This document shows, in pieces, positions 34,187-42,769 of a stretch of DNA of 64,000 bases. Source of the DNA: Phenylobacterium sp. (GTDB lineage: Bacteria > Pseudomonadota > Alphaproteobacteria > Caulobacterales > Caulobacteraceae); NCBI RefSeq assembly GCF_004297125.1, contig NZ_SCVD01000019.1:124001-188000 (forward strand), given 5' to 3'. The position numbers were made by a program, and so were the translations under genes. How positions within the stretch are numbered: the stretch's first letter is position 1; the number at the start of each line of letters is the position of its first letter. The notes under the pieces were generated by a model that searched no databases, was not told where the DNA came from, and saw nothing but the letters and a program-made list of their open reading frames with translations.

Positions 34187-34924
34187 ATGAGCGTCGTCAC
34201 CCTTCGCGCACCCCCCGGCCGCCGGACCCCCTTGCGCCTGTTGCTGGCGCTCGTGGCGGCGCTCGCGCTCGCCGCCGCGGCGTCCGGGGGTTGGCTGTGG
34301 CGCCAGGACGACCGCCTGCCCGCGGCCGTGACGCCAGCGGCGGGCGGCGGCGACACCCTGGCGGTGATCTATTCCGGCGACGGCGGCTGGGCGGCGATCG
34401 ACCGGGGCCTGACCGACGGCCTCGTGCGGGCCGGCACGCCGGTGGTCGGTTACAGCTCGCTGCGCTACTTCCGGACGGCCCGCACGCCCCAGGACGCGGC
34501 GGCCGACCTCGCGGCGTCGCTGCGCCGCTACATGGCGGCGTGGGGCAAGCGGCGGGTGATCCTGGTCGGCTATTCCTTCGGCGCGGACGCCCTGCCGAAG
34601 ATCGTCCCGTTCCTGCCGGCGGACCTGCGCGCGCGGGTCCGGCTGGTGGCGCTGGTGGGCCTGGAGCCGCGGGGCGAGCTGCAGGTGCATCCGGGAAGCT
34701 GGCTGAACATGGCCGGGCGGGACGCCTACGCCGTCGCGCCCGCGGTGGCGGCTCTTCGGGGGGCGCCCATGGTCTGCATCTACGGCAGCCGCGAGACCCG
34801 CTCGATCTGCCCCGGCCTCCCGCCGGCCCTGATCCGGCGGGTGGAACTGCGCGGCGGCCACCACTTCGACCGCGACTACGCGGCCATCAGCCGGGCGATC
34901 CTGCAGGCCCTGCCGAGGGCGTAG
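34187..34924 (+). CDS. VirJ/AcvB-type periplasmic hydrolase (alpha/beta fold)
   Basis: The 245-residue product has an N-terminal membrane/signal helix (LRLLLALVAALALAAAASG), then IYSGDGGWAAIDRGL, the GYSFGADALP nucleophile elbow (GxSxG, Ser), and RGGHHFDRDY with the catalytic His. These are the AcvB/VirJ family motifs. AcvB is a lysyl-phosphatidylglycerol hydrolase in Agrobacterium; VirJ is a shorter relative. This protein is VirJ-sized. The usual LpiA/MprF partner is not in the window. Convergent with the protease gene, 3 bp apart. Confidence 0.8.
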   Translation: MSVVTLRAPPGRRTPLRLLLALVAALALAAAASGGWLWRQDDRLPAAVTPAAGGGDTLAVIYSGDGGWAAIDRGLTDGLVRAGTPVVGYSSLRYFRTARTPQDAAADLAASLRRYMAAWGKRRVILVGYSFGADALPKIVPFLPADLRARVRLVALVGLEPRGELQVHPGSWLNMAGRDAYAVAPAVAALRGAPMVCIYGSRETRSICPGLPPALIRRVELRGGHHFDRDYAAISRAILQALPRA

Positions 34925-34927
34925 GCG

Positions 34928-36211
34928 CTAGGACGCGGGCGTGAGCGCCAGCGCCTTCAGCGCGTCGGCGATGGGGATGAACAGGTTGATGCCGACGGGG
35001 GCGCCGCTGATGTCCATGCCGGAGACGGTCATCCCGAGGACGCTGCCCGCCTCGTCGATCAGGGGCCCGCCGCTGTTGCCGCCATTGATCGTCACGTCAC
35101 TCTGGATATACGGCAGGCCTTCGTAGGTCCGGGTCGCGGAGACGACGCCCTTTGTGACAGAACCCTGGAACTTGGCGTCCAGGGGGGTTCCGATCGCGAA
35201 CACGGCCTCGCCCAGTCCGGCCGGCGTCTCGCTGAGGGCCAGCGGCGTACGGTGACCGGGATCCGCCTTGATGATCGCCACATCGCGGCGCGCGTCAGAG
35301 CGCAGCACCTCACCGACGGTTTCGGCTCCGTCGCTCCAGCGCACCTTCACGTACTTCGCCCGCCCGACGACGTGGTGGTTGGTCAGAAGGTAGCCGTCGC
35401 TCGAGATCAGGAACCCACTGCCCAGACCATCGCCGGTGAAGACCGACGCGACCGCTTCGGCCGCGCTGGCGATCGGCCGCTTCGCGACAGCAGCCGGGCG
35501 GAACGGGAGCGGCGATAGGGCGGTGACCGTTGGCGCCGTGCCAGGCGCGCTGGTGATCAGTGCCCGGAACTCCTCCGAAGCCAGGAGAGCTTTCACGTTT
35601 TCGCGGAAGGCGGCAAAGAAGACGCGTTCGATGCCGTCCTCCAGCACCTTGCGTTCTTCGCCCCCCGCCTCGGTCGGAACGCGCTTCACGACCTGCCGAG
35701 CGAGGGTGTCGAACACCTGCCACTCCACGGACATTCGCATGCGGCCGTTATACGGAACCGGCCGATACTCATATGAGCCGCAAAACCGGCCATCCATGGC
35801 CGTGATGAGCGCAGCAACCTGATATCGGTCACCGCTGGGCCCGCTGTCGAAGAGGTTCACGGTTGAACCGCGGAGGAAGCCTGCGCGAGTAGCTTCCTCT
35901 CGAAACACCGATGCCATACGAGCGCTCTCAAGCTCCCAGTCGGCGGCTTTCCATTTCACAGGACGTGGCAGCAAAATCGCGCTGGGCGCGAGCGAGCAAG
36001 TTAGTGTGCTCGTGCCTTCATAGGCCCATGTCGCGCCTTCGCTGATCTGGAAGGCGCCGCGCACGAATGACACCGATTGGGCCGGCGAATTCGCGGGTAG
36101 CGGCGCAACCTGCACCGGCGGCGGCAAAACGAATGCAGGGGCCGCGAACGCGCCTTCTGCCATACAAAGGCCCACGGCAATGGCCGCAACCGTCCACCCA
36201 GCAACCCTCAT
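34928..36211 (-). CDS. Exported trypsin-like serine protease (S1C type)
   Basis: The 427-residue product has a signal peptide (cut after EGAFA). The first ~240 residues are an unassigned domain. The C-terminal protease domain has the full triad: LLTNHHVVG (His), RRDVAIIKAD (Asp), and INGGNSGGPLID (Ser). No PDZ domain follows, unlike DegP. The gene is lower in GC than its surroundings (two 60-base lines count 58% and 62% against about 70% nearby) and its codon choice is less GC-biased, hinting at acquisition by transfer. Probably periplasmic. Confidence 0.87.
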   Translation of the reverse strand: MRVAGWTVAAIAVGLCMAEGAFAAPAFVLPPPVQVAPLPANSPAQSVSFVRGAFQISEGATWAYEGTSTLTCSLAPSAILLPRPVKWKAADWELESARMASVFREEATRAGFLRGSTVNLFDSGPSGDRYQVAALITAMDGRFCGSYEYRPVPYNGRMRMSVEWQVFDTLARQVVKRVPTEAGGEERKVLEDGIERVFFAAFRENVKALLASEEFRALITSAPGTAPTVTALSPLPFRPAAVAKRPIASAAEAVASVFTGDGLGSGFLISSDGYLLTNHHVVGRAKYVKVRWSDGAETVGEVLRSDARRDVAIIKADPGHRTPLALSETPAGLGEAVFAIGTPLDAKFQGSVTKGVVSATRTYEGLPYIQSDVTINGGNSGGPLIDEAGSVLGMTVSGMDISGAPVGINLFIPIADALKALALTPAS

Positions 36212-36256
36212 CGTTTCCCCTTAGCCCGAATCCGATGCAGCCAGTCTAGGTTGCAA

Positions 36257-36598
36257 TCAACCCTCGCTCCACACCGCCATCTCGTTCCCCGCCGGGTCGG
36301 CGAAGTGGAACCTGCGGCCGCCGGGGAAGCTGAAGATCGGCTTGGTGATGGTTCCGCCGGCGGCGCGGACCTTGGCCTCCATCGCCTCCAGGTGGTTGGC
36401 ATAGAGGATCACCAGCGGCTTCTGGACCGCGTCGTCCTGGCCGGTGTGGAATCCGCCGTCGAGGCCTTCGTTGAACGCTGCGTACTCGGGGCCGTAGTCG
36501 GTGAACGACCAGCCGAAGGCCGCGCCATAGAAGGCCTTCACCGCACCCAGGTCGCCGCCGGGCAGTTCCACATAGTCGACCTTGCCGTCTTCGCGCAT
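36257..36598 (-). CDS. VOC/glyoxalase-fold protein
   Basis: The 113-residue product has a single VOC module pair: VDYVELPGGDLGAVKAFYGAAFGW, then PIFSFPGGRRFHFADPAGNEMAVW. Members are small metal-dependent enzymes or binding proteins of varied function. The ATG at 36598 is chosen for the AAGGAA box upstream; the longer frame starts with GTG. No substrate is suggested. Confidence 0.87.
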   Translation of the reverse strand: MREDGKVDYVELPGGDLGAVKAFYGAAFGWSFTDYGPEYAAFNEGLDGGFHTGQDDAVQKPLVILYANHLEAMEAKVRAAGGTITKPIFSFPGGRRFHFADPAGNEMAVWSEG

Positions 36599-36634
36599 CA
36601 GAAAGTTCCTTGTTTGTTCCACGCTAGACCGACG

Positions 36635-37297
36635 TCACGGCAGAGTCCAGACGCAGGTCTTCTTGACCTCCATGTCCTCCAGCTCCCGGGTCGTCTGGAC
36701 CTGATACTCGGCCAGCTTGGTCAGGCCCGAGCGGGGGAAATAGCTGCGGCCGGGATCGCCGATCAGCACCGTGGCGCCGGCGGCGCGCGCGGCGGCCAGC
36801 CAGGTCATCACCCGCTCGGCGAGCGGCTTCTCGTAGCAGATGTCGCCGGCCAGGATGACCTGGGCCCAGGCGGGCGGCGGGGCGTCCAGCAGATTCTCGC
36901 CGGTGAAGTCGACGTCGACGGCGTTGGCGGCGGCGTTCAGCTCCAGGGCCGCGCCGCAGAAGACGTCGATGTCGGCGGCCAGCACGCGCGCCGCGCCGGC
37001 CCGCCTCGCCGCGATCGCCACCAGGCCCGAGCCGGAGGCGAAATCGACCACGGCCTTGCCGGCCACGACCTGAGGGTTGTCCAGCAGGTAGCGGGCCAGC
37101 GCCTGGCCGCCCGCCCAGGCGAAGGCCCAGAACGGCGGCGGCAGGCCGATCTCGGAGAGCGCCTCTTCGGTCATCCGCCAGATGGGCGTGATCTCGTCGG
37201 CCAGGTGGAGCTGGAGCTCAGGCGTGTGCGGCGGGCGCTGCAGGCGCGTGTGTTCGAGGATGAAGCCGCGGCGGGCCTCCGGCGTTTGGGGGATCAT
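36635..37297 (-). CDS. Class I methyltransferase resembling ETFB lysine methyltransferase
   Basis: The 220-residue product has GKAVVDFASGSGLVAIAA (motif I), RVLAADID, ENLLDAPPP and ILAGDICYEKPLAERVMTW, then IGDPGRSYFPRSGL. This pattern matches the bacterial METTL20-like family that methylates lysines of electron transfer flavoprotein beta subunit. A GAGGAG box lies ahead of the ATG at 37297. The substrate is inferred from family only. Confidence 0.75.
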   Translation of the reverse strand: MIPQTPEARRGFILEHTRLQRPPHTPELQLHLADEITPIWRMTEEALSEIGLPPPFWAFAWAGGQALARYLLDNPQVVAGKAVVDFASGSGLVAIAARRAGAARVLAADIDVFCGAALELNAAANAVDVDFTGENLLDAPPPAWAQVILAGDICYEKPLAERVMTWLAAARAAGATVLIGDPGRSYFPRSGLTKLAEYQVQTTRELEDMEVKKTCVWTLP

Positions 37298-37415
37298 CCG
37301 CGACTCCTCGCCGCACCCGCGATCCGGAGCAACAGAGATTCCCACAATTTGCCGGCGATTAAGGTTTGCCTGAGAACGGTGAAGCTCGACGGGGGCTGCC
37401 CGAGGGGCTGGCGGT

Positions 37416-39311
37416 ATGGGCTTGTTCAACCGCGCAGAAGCGCGAACGGCGGGAGCGGTGGGCGGCGGCCTGGAGGCCCGTGTCGTCGCGATCGCCCTGA
37501 TGTCGACCGTCGTGGCCCTGATGGCCGCGTTCTCGGTCTACCAGTACAAGAACTGGGACGCCGACCGCGCCGAGTTGGCGAAGGACTCGACGCAGCTGGC
37601 CCAGGCGATCGGCGCGGCGGCCCACAAGGGCCTGACCTCCGGCGACGCCGAGGCTTCGATGATGGCGTCGCGCCTGCTGGACTCCAGCGGGAACGCCGTG
37701 GCCGCGGCCTATTCGGATCTCTCCGGCCGCCGCGTGCAGTTCGGCAAGGCCGCCGGCCTGGCGGCCCGGCTGAACTTCAAGGGCGTGAAATCCGTGCAGA
37801 CCCACTTCCGGGCCGGCGGCCTGGAGGTGCGCGCGCCGCACTACGTGGCCGGGCGTCGGGTGGGCGAGGTGGTGCTCTGGGTCGACGACCGCGAAGTGCT
37901 GATGGAGAGGCTGTCCAACATCTCGATCGCGCTGGGGCTGTCGCTGCTGGCGACCCTGGGGGCGGGGCTGGTGGCGCGCCGGCTGGCCCGCACGGCCCTG
38001 GCGCCGCTGCGGGCGCTGGACGAGGCGATGGAAACGGTGGCGGCCTCGCGCGACTTCAGCGCCCGCCTGCCCGTCGCCCGGGACGACGAGGTGGGCCGGC
38101 TCACCCGCAGCTTCAACCGCCTGCTGGGCGGCCTGCAGGACTACGACTGCGACCTGCGCGGCGCGATCCAGGAGGCGTCCGACGCCTGCGACGAGGCCGA
38201 ACGGGCCAACCGGATGAAGTCGCAGTTCCTGGCCAACATGGGCCATGAGCTGCGCACGCCCCTCAACGGTGTGCTGGGGATGACCCAGGCGCTGCTGCTC
38301 GACGACCTGTCCGCCGGCCAACGCGAGCGGGTGGAGGTGATCCTGAGCTCGGGCACGGCGCTGCTGACCGTGCTGAACGACGTGCTGGACCTGGCCGACA
38401 TGGACGCCGGCACGGTGAGCATCGAGGCGGCGCCGTTCGAGCTGGAGGCGGTGATCCGCCAGGCCTGCGAGACGGCGGTGACCCTCGCCGAGTCGAAGGG
38501 GCTGGAGCTGGAGGTCGAGATCGACGCGACCGCCGCCGGCGCGTGGATCGGCGACGCCACCCGCCTGCGGCAGGTGCTGTACAACCTGGTGGCCAACGCG
38601 CTGAAGTTCACCGCCGCGGGCCAAGTGCAGGTGCGCGCCGAGGGCGAGGGCGGCCTGGTCATCTCGGTGACCGACAGCGGGATCGGCATCGCGCCCGACG
38701 TGCTGCCGCGGCTCTTCGAGACGTTCACCCAGGGCGAGGGCGAGGCCACCCGCCGTTTCGGCGGCGCGGGCCTGGGCCTGTCGATCTGCCGCCGCCTGGC
38801 CGGGCTGATGGGCGGAACCCTGGAGGCGCAGAGCGAGGTGGGCCACGGCAGCGTCTTCACGATCTGGCTGCCGCTGGAACGCGGGGCGCCGGGCGCCGAG
38901 GCGTCCGCCGCGGGAACCCATGTCGCCGACCTGCGGGTGCTGGTGGCCGAGGACAACGAGACGAACCAGCGGGTCGTGCGCACCGTGCTGAACGCCCTGG
39001 GCGTCGATCCGACCGTGGTGCCCGACGGGCGCGCCGCCGTGGAGGCCTGGGGCCGCGGCGACTGGGACCTGGTGCTCATGGACATCCAGATGCCGGTGCG
39101 CGACGGCGTCACCGCCACCCGCGACATCCGCCGCATCGAGGCCGAACAAGGCCTCAGCCCCACCCGCATCGTGGCCCTGACCGCCAACGCCCTGCCGGCC
39201 CAGGTCAGCGAGTACGAGGCGGCCGGCATGGACGGGGTGGTGCCCAAGCCGATCATGATCGACCAGCTGCACGCGGCCCTGGTGGAGGCCTTCGAAGGGA
39301 AAGCCGCCTAG
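37416..39311 (+). CDS. Hybrid sensor histidine kinase with HAMP and receiver domain
   Basis: The 631-residue product has two transmembrane helices (about 22-42 and 168-188) flanking a ~125-residue periplasmic sensor, then HAMP (RRLARTALAPLRALDEAM), HisKA with H277 in GHELRTPLNGV, HATPase with NLVANALKF, DSGIGI and GGAGLGLSI, and a C-terminal receiver with the phospho-acceptor D556 (LVLMDIQMP) and VPKP. No cognate regulator or HPt gene lies beside it. The signal is unknown. Confidence 0.93.
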   Translation: MGLFNRAEARTAGAVGGGLEARVVAIALMSTVVALMAAFSVYQYKNWDADRAELAKDSTQLAQAIGAAAHKGLTSGDAEASMMASRLLDSSGNAVAAAYSDLSGRRVQFGKAAGLAARLNFKGVKSVQTHFRAGGLEVRAPHYVAGRRVGEVVLWVDDREVLMERLSNISIALGLSLLATLGAGLVARRLARTALAPLRALDEAMETVAASRDFSARLPVARDDEVGRLTRSFNRLLGGLQDYDCDLRGAIQEASDACDEAERANRMKSQFLANMGHELRTPLNGVLGMTQALLLDDLSAGQRERVEVILSSGTALLTVLNDVLDLADMDAGTVSIEAAPFELEAVIRQACETAVTLAESKGLELEVEIDATAAGAWIGDATRLRQVLYNLVANALKFTAAGQVQVRAEGEGGLVISVTDSGIGIAPDVLPRLFETFTQGEGEATRRFGGAGLGLSICRRLAGLMGGTLEAQSEVGHGSVFTIWLPLERGAPGAEASAAGTHVADLRVLVAEDNETNQRVVRTVLNALGVDPTVVPDGRAAVEAWGRGDWDLVLMDIQMPVRDGVTATRDIRRIEAEQGLSPTRIVALTANALPAQVSEYEAAGMDGVVPKPIMIDQLHAALVEAFEGKAA

Positions 39312-39344
39312 GCTTCGAAGGGAAGATCGGCGAAGCTCGACGCC

Positions 39345-39704
39345 ATGCTCGCCGCCGACCCCGACGCCGTCGAAACCCGCCTACGCACCGCCTGCCTGGC
39401 GCTGCCCGAGACGGGCGAGAAGATCAGCCACGGCATCCCGGCCTTTTCGGTGGCCGGCAAGATGTTCGCCTACTTCCGGCACGACCACCACGGCGACGGC
39501 ATGACCGTGGTCTGCGTGAAGACGACGGGCCGCGACGAGCAGGAGTTGCTGCTGGAGGTCGATCCGGAGACCTACAGCCGGCCAGCCTATCTCTATCCGT
39601 CGGGTTGGATCGCGGTCAGCCTGTCCGAGCCGGACTGGGGCCTCGTCGAGGCCCGGCTGCTGACCAGCTGGCGACTGGCCGCGCCGAAGCGGCTTACTGA
39701 ATGA
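39345..39704 (+). CDS. MmcQ/YjbR family protein (third copy)
   Basis: The 119-residue product has RTACLALPETGEKISHGI, FSVAGKMFAYF and a C-terminal YLYPSGWIAVSLSEPDWGLV, the YjbR pattern. It is the third family member in the window, unlinked to the tandem pair at 30475-31163. It follows the hybrid kinase gene by 33 bp and overlaps the convergent desaturase gene by 11 bp. Confidence 0.85.
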   Translation: MLAADPDAVETRLRTACLALPETGEKISHGIPAFSVAGKMFAYFRHDHHGDGMTVVCVKTTGRDEQELLLEVDPETYSRPAYLYPSGWIAVSLSEPDWGLVEARLLTSWRLAAPKRLTE

Positions 39705-40686
39705 CCGCCTTCACCACGCCGCGTTCCTCCGGCGTGGCGCCGCCGCCCCGGTCCTGCCTGGCGGGCTTGCTCGACGCCTGCCGCAGCACGTCCAGGTAGC
39801 TGGGCGCGGTGAGCATGCCGGGCATCACCCCCTTGGCCTTCAGCAGGCGATGGGTGCGGGGCAGGTTGTAGCAGGGCACATGCATGAACATGTGATGCTC
39901 GCAGTGGTAGTTCACGTAGTAGGGCGCGAGGAAAATCCGCTCCAGGAGGTTGGCCCGGGTCGTGCGGGCGTGGCGCAGCGGGTCGGGCTCGTCCTTGGCC
40001 ACGCAGGCGTGCTCGGCGATGTTGCGCAGGCGGGTGATCATCGGCAGCCAGGTCGCCTGGGGCAGGAGCCACAGGACGGGCCAGGCCCACCAGAAGCCGA
40101 AGGGCGCGGTGACGGCGACAGTCACGACCATGCCGGTCAGGAACCGCTTCCGCGACACCACGGCGTCCTTCAGGATCGGCAGCAGGGGCTCGCCGGGCTT
40201 GCGTTCGCGCAGTCGCTTCACCAGCCCCGCCCAGCGCTGCTTGTAATAGGTCTGGCCGGTCAGATCGCGGACGATCTTGCGGCGCAGCGACAGGCGGGTG
40301 ATCGGGAACGGGGCCGACAGGCCCAGGTCGGGATCCTCGGCCTGCTGGGCGAACCTGTGATGGCCCAGGTGATAGGTGCGATAGGCGACCAGGCCGCCCG
40401 GCGTGAGGTTGTCGCCCAGGAAGTCGTTGACCTTGAGGTTCGGGTGCAGGGCGCCGTGGGCAGCGTCGTGCATCAGGATCGCCAGGCCCAGTTGGCGCGC
40501 GCCGATGATCATCACCGCGACGGGCACGGTGATCGGGAACGCCATGGCCATGGCCGCGGCCAGGCCGATGACGATCCAGCCGTGGGCGACCAGGGCGGGG
40601 CCCTTCCACGCGGACTTCTTCGCCAGCGGCGCCCACTCCTGCGGCGTGAAATAGTCCTTCGGAGCGACACGGGCGGCGGCGGGCAT
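39694..40686 (-). CDS. Membrane fatty acid desaturase family protein
   Basis: The 330-residue product has the three His boxes of the di-iron membrane desaturases: HDAAHGALH, HLGHHRF and HCEHHMFMH, plus about four transmembrane helices. It is in the inner membrane and probably introduces a double bond into acyl chains or hydroxylates a lipid. Its ATG overlaps the stop of the TetR gene (TGATG), so it is under the control of that regulator. Confidence 0.9.
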   Translation of the reverse strand: MPAAARVAPKDYFTPQEWAPLAKKSAWKGPALVAHGWIVIGLAAAMAMAFPITVPVAVMIIGARQLGLAILMHDAAHGALHPNLKVNDFLGDNLTPGGLVAYRTYHLGHHRFAQQAEDPDLGLSAPFPITRLSLRRKIVRDLTGQTYYKQRWAGLVKRLRERKPGEPLLPILKDAVVSRKRFLTGMVVTVAVTAPFGFWWAWPVLWLLPQATWLPMITRLRNIAEHACVAKDEPDPLRHARTTRANLLERIFLAPYYVNYHCEHHMFMHVPCYNLPRTHRLLKAKGVMPGMLTAPSYLDVLRQASSKPARQDRGGGATPEERGVVKAVIQ

Positions 40687-41306
40687 CAGGCGGCTCCGGC
40701 TTTGCGGGCGGGTTGGTGGCGCAGCAGGGCGATCATCTCTTCGACGGCCTCGGCGACGGTGGCCTCGGTGGCGCCCTCGCGCAGGGCGACGCCCAGGGCC
40801 AGGGTCCAGAACCGCCGGGCGGTGGTGGCGGCGTCCTCGCCGCCGGCCCAGCCGCGGCTCTTACGGGTCTCGGCATAGGCCCGATCGCCCTCGGCGTGCA
40901 GCCGCTCGAAGGTGCGTTCGACCAGGGGCGCGAGATCCTGGCGGCGGCGGGTCAGCGACAGGGCTTCCACGAACAGCGCCAGGCCCGGAGAGCCGATCAC
41001 AGTCTCGACCAGGCGGCGGTTGTAGTCCGAGCCGCTCCGGGCGCCGGCCGCCGCGACCTCGGCCTGGCGCGCCACATAGAGCACCTCGCGGCAGGCGGCC
41101 TCGACGAACAGGGCCTCCTTGGTGCGGAAGTAGTAGGTGACCTGGCTGGGGTAGGCTCCCGCGGCGGCGGCGATTTCGGCCACCGCGACGCCGGCCGAGC
41201 CCTTGGCCTTGAACAGCCCTACCGCCGCATCGAGCAGCCGCGAGCGCATCCGCTTGCCCGGTTCGCGCAGGGTGCGCGCTGCAGCCAGGGATCGCACGTC
41301 CGCCAT
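40686..41306 (-). CDS. TetR/AcrR family transcriptional regulator
   Basis: The 206-residue product has a TetR helix-turn-helix: RSRLLDAAVGLFKAKGSAGV, VAEIAAAAGAYPSQVTYYF then RTKEALF. The large C-terminal part is the ligand-binding domain. It heads the desaturase operon and so probably senses an acyl-CoA or lipid. The ATG at 41306 is preferred because a second in-frame ATG at 41324 falls inside the operator; the promoter at 41313-41341 would make the message leaderless. Confidence 0.9.
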   Translation of the reverse strand: MADVRSLAAARTLREPGKRMRSRLLDAAVGLFKAKGSAGVAVAEIAAAAGAYPSQVTYYFRTKEALFVEAACREVLYVARQAEVAAAGARSGSDYNRRLVETVIGSPGLALFVEALSLTRRRQDLAPLVERTFERLHAEGDRAYAETRKSRGWAGGEDAATTARRFWTLALGVALREGATEATVAEAVEEMIALLRHQPARKAGAA

Positions 41307-41312
41307 GGGATA

Positions 41313-41341
41313 TTTGTATGGCATACAATAATCGGGGTCAA
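41313..41341 (-). promoter_or_regulatory. Promoter of the TetR-desaturase operon
   Basis: On the minus strand TTGACC (41336-41341) is followed after 17 nt by TACAAA (41313-41318). The -10 hexamer ends 6 nt before the ATG at 41306, so transcription would begin at or next to the start codon. Confidence 0.6.
41314..41328. promoter_or_regulatory. Operator palindrome for the TetR regulator
   Basis: TTGTATG-G-CATACAA is a perfect 15-bp palindrome that overlaps the -10 hexamer and lies 7 nt upstream of the tetR start. This is the classical position for autoregulation. Confidence 0.7.
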
Positions 41342-41491
41342 GGCGTCGCGCCGAAGGAGCCAACTTCCGCGCGACCCGGATGCAACCTGCGCGCTTTTGC
41401 CGCCCCCGAAACCACGTCGGCCGCGCCCCGCGATAACCAGGTCGCCACAGTCGCGGAGCAACCTGGGCCCATACGAGAGAGTGGTGGGACC

Positions 41492-41638
41492 ATGACTGTG
41501 ATCGAAGCCCTGCTGGGCAAGAAGGACGGCCCGGTCGGCGGGCTGGCGGCGCTGTTCGGGCCACGCAAGCGCAAGCGCCACGCCCTGCCCAAGTGGGCGG
41601 CGCAGACCAAGCCGCCGAAGCCGGACCAGGGCTCCTAG
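41492..41638 (+). CDS. Small basic protein, 48 residues
   Basis: The ORF starts MTVIEALLGKKDGPVGG and carries the basic stretch GPRKRKRHALPKWA. A purine-rich GTGGTGGGA precedes the ATG. No family is recognised. It stops at a CTAG shared with ubiA and is divergent from the tetR operon. Confidence 0.6.
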   Translation: MTVIEALLGKKDGPVGGLAALFGPRKRKRHALPKWAAQTKPPKPDQGS

Positions 41639-42552
41639 AGGACGCCCGCGGCCACGGCGGCGGCCAGGATCAGGCCGGCGACCGCGTTGGACTTGAAGAG
41701 CTTCAGCGCGAGCCCTGGGTCGTCCACCCGCACGCGCCGCGCCTGCAGGCCCAGGTGGACCGCGAAGGCCAGCAGCAGGATCGAGAAGCCGGGACCCAGG
41801 CGGCCCAGCACACCCGCGGCGAAGGCCAGGGCGATGGTCGCCAGGTAGAAGGCCGCGACCGCGCGCGGGGCCTTGTCGCCGAGCCGCCGCGCCGAGGACT
41901 TCACCCCCGCCAGCGCATCGTCCTCCAGGTCCTGGATCGCGTAGATGGTGTCGTAGCCCAGGGTCCAGGCGACGCCGGAGGCGTAGAGCAGCAGAGCCGG
42001 CGCCGAGATCTCGTTGGTCACCGCCGCATAGCCCAGCAGGGCGCCCCAGTTGAACGTCAGGCCCAGCCACGCCTGCGGCCACCAGGTGATCCGCTTCATG
42101 AACGGATAGGCGGCGACCAGGCCCAGCGACGCCACGCCCAGGCCGATGGCCAGCGGCGGCAGGGTGATCAGGATCAGGAACGAGACCAGGCTGCAGCCGA
42201 CCAGGAACGCCCAGGCCTGCCGGACAGTGATCTGGCCGGCGGGGATCGGGCGGCCGGCGGTGCGGGCCACCTTGGCGTCGATGTCCCGGTCGACGATGTC
42301 GTTGTAGGCGCAGCCCGCCGCCCGCATCAGCGCCGCGCCGACGAAGACCAGCAGCATCAGCCACGGGTCGGGCCACTGTCCCCTGACGGCGCCCGCCAGC
42401 GCGATCCCCTGCCACCCCGGCAGCATCAGCAGCCAGATCCCCGCCGGCCGGTCGAACCGCCCCAGCTTCAGCCAGGGCCGCAGACCGGCGGGCGCATAGC
42501 GATCCACCCAGTTGGTGGGCGCAGCGTCGGGCAGGGGTGCGGCGGACGTCAT
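41635..42552 (-). CDS. ubiA: 4-hydroxybenzoate polyprenyltransferase
   Basis: The 305-residue product is a multi-helix membrane prenyltransferase with the two Asp-rich motifs NDIVDRDIDAKVARTAGRP and DLEDDALAGVKSSARRLGDK. UbiA attaches the polyprenyl chain to 4-hydroxybenzoate in ubiquinone synthesis at the inner membrane. The family also includes ctaB (62718-63689), which differs by its heme farnesylation motifs. Confidence 0.95.
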   Translation of the reverse strand: MTSAAPLPDAAPTNWVDRYAPAGLRPWLKLGRFDRPAGIWLLMLPGWQGIALAGAVRGQWPDPWLMLLVFVGAALMRAAGCAYNDIVDRDIDAKVARTAGRPIPAGQITVRQAWAFLVGCSLVSFLILITLPPLAIGLGVASLGLVAAYPFMKRITWWPQAWLGLTFNWGALLGYAAVTNEISAPALLLYASGVAWTLGYDTIYAIQDLEDDALAGVKSSARRLGDKAPRAVAAFYLATIALAFAAGVLGRLGPGFSILLLAFAVHLGLQARRVRVDDPGLALKLFKSNAVAGLILAAAVAAGVL

Positions 42553-42696
42553 CGGGGCGGCTTAGCAGACGATGCGGTGTTGCCGAAATGCCGCTCAGCG
42601 CAACCGGCGTTAACCTTCGCCGCCGCCTTCCTTGACCCTCTCCGCGACCTTGCCTAGCTTCCAGGGCTTCGAGGCTCTTGAGGGAGGTCCGTCAGA

Positions 42697-42762
42697 ATGA
42701 CAGCTGTCGCAACGACGATCTTCCCCGCGCGCTTCGGGCCGCCGCCGCACAAACACCGGTAA
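42697..42762 (+). CDS. Possible 21-residue upstream peptide
   Basis: ATG is preceded by GAGGGAGG (a strong Shine-Dalgarno sequence). The ORF encodes MTAVATTIFPARFGP, then PPHKHR, and ends just before a large hairpin. It could be a leader peptide for the ABC exporter message, or a real small protein; evidence is the ribosome binding site alone. Confidence 0.3.
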   Translation: MTAVATTIFPARFGPPPHKHR

Positions 42763-42769
42763 CTCGCCC

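Noticed and set aside
41307-41324. Upstream start for the TetR gene at 41324
   Set aside because: It falls within the operator palindrome and downstream of no ribosome binding site; the start at 41306 fits promoter spacing better.
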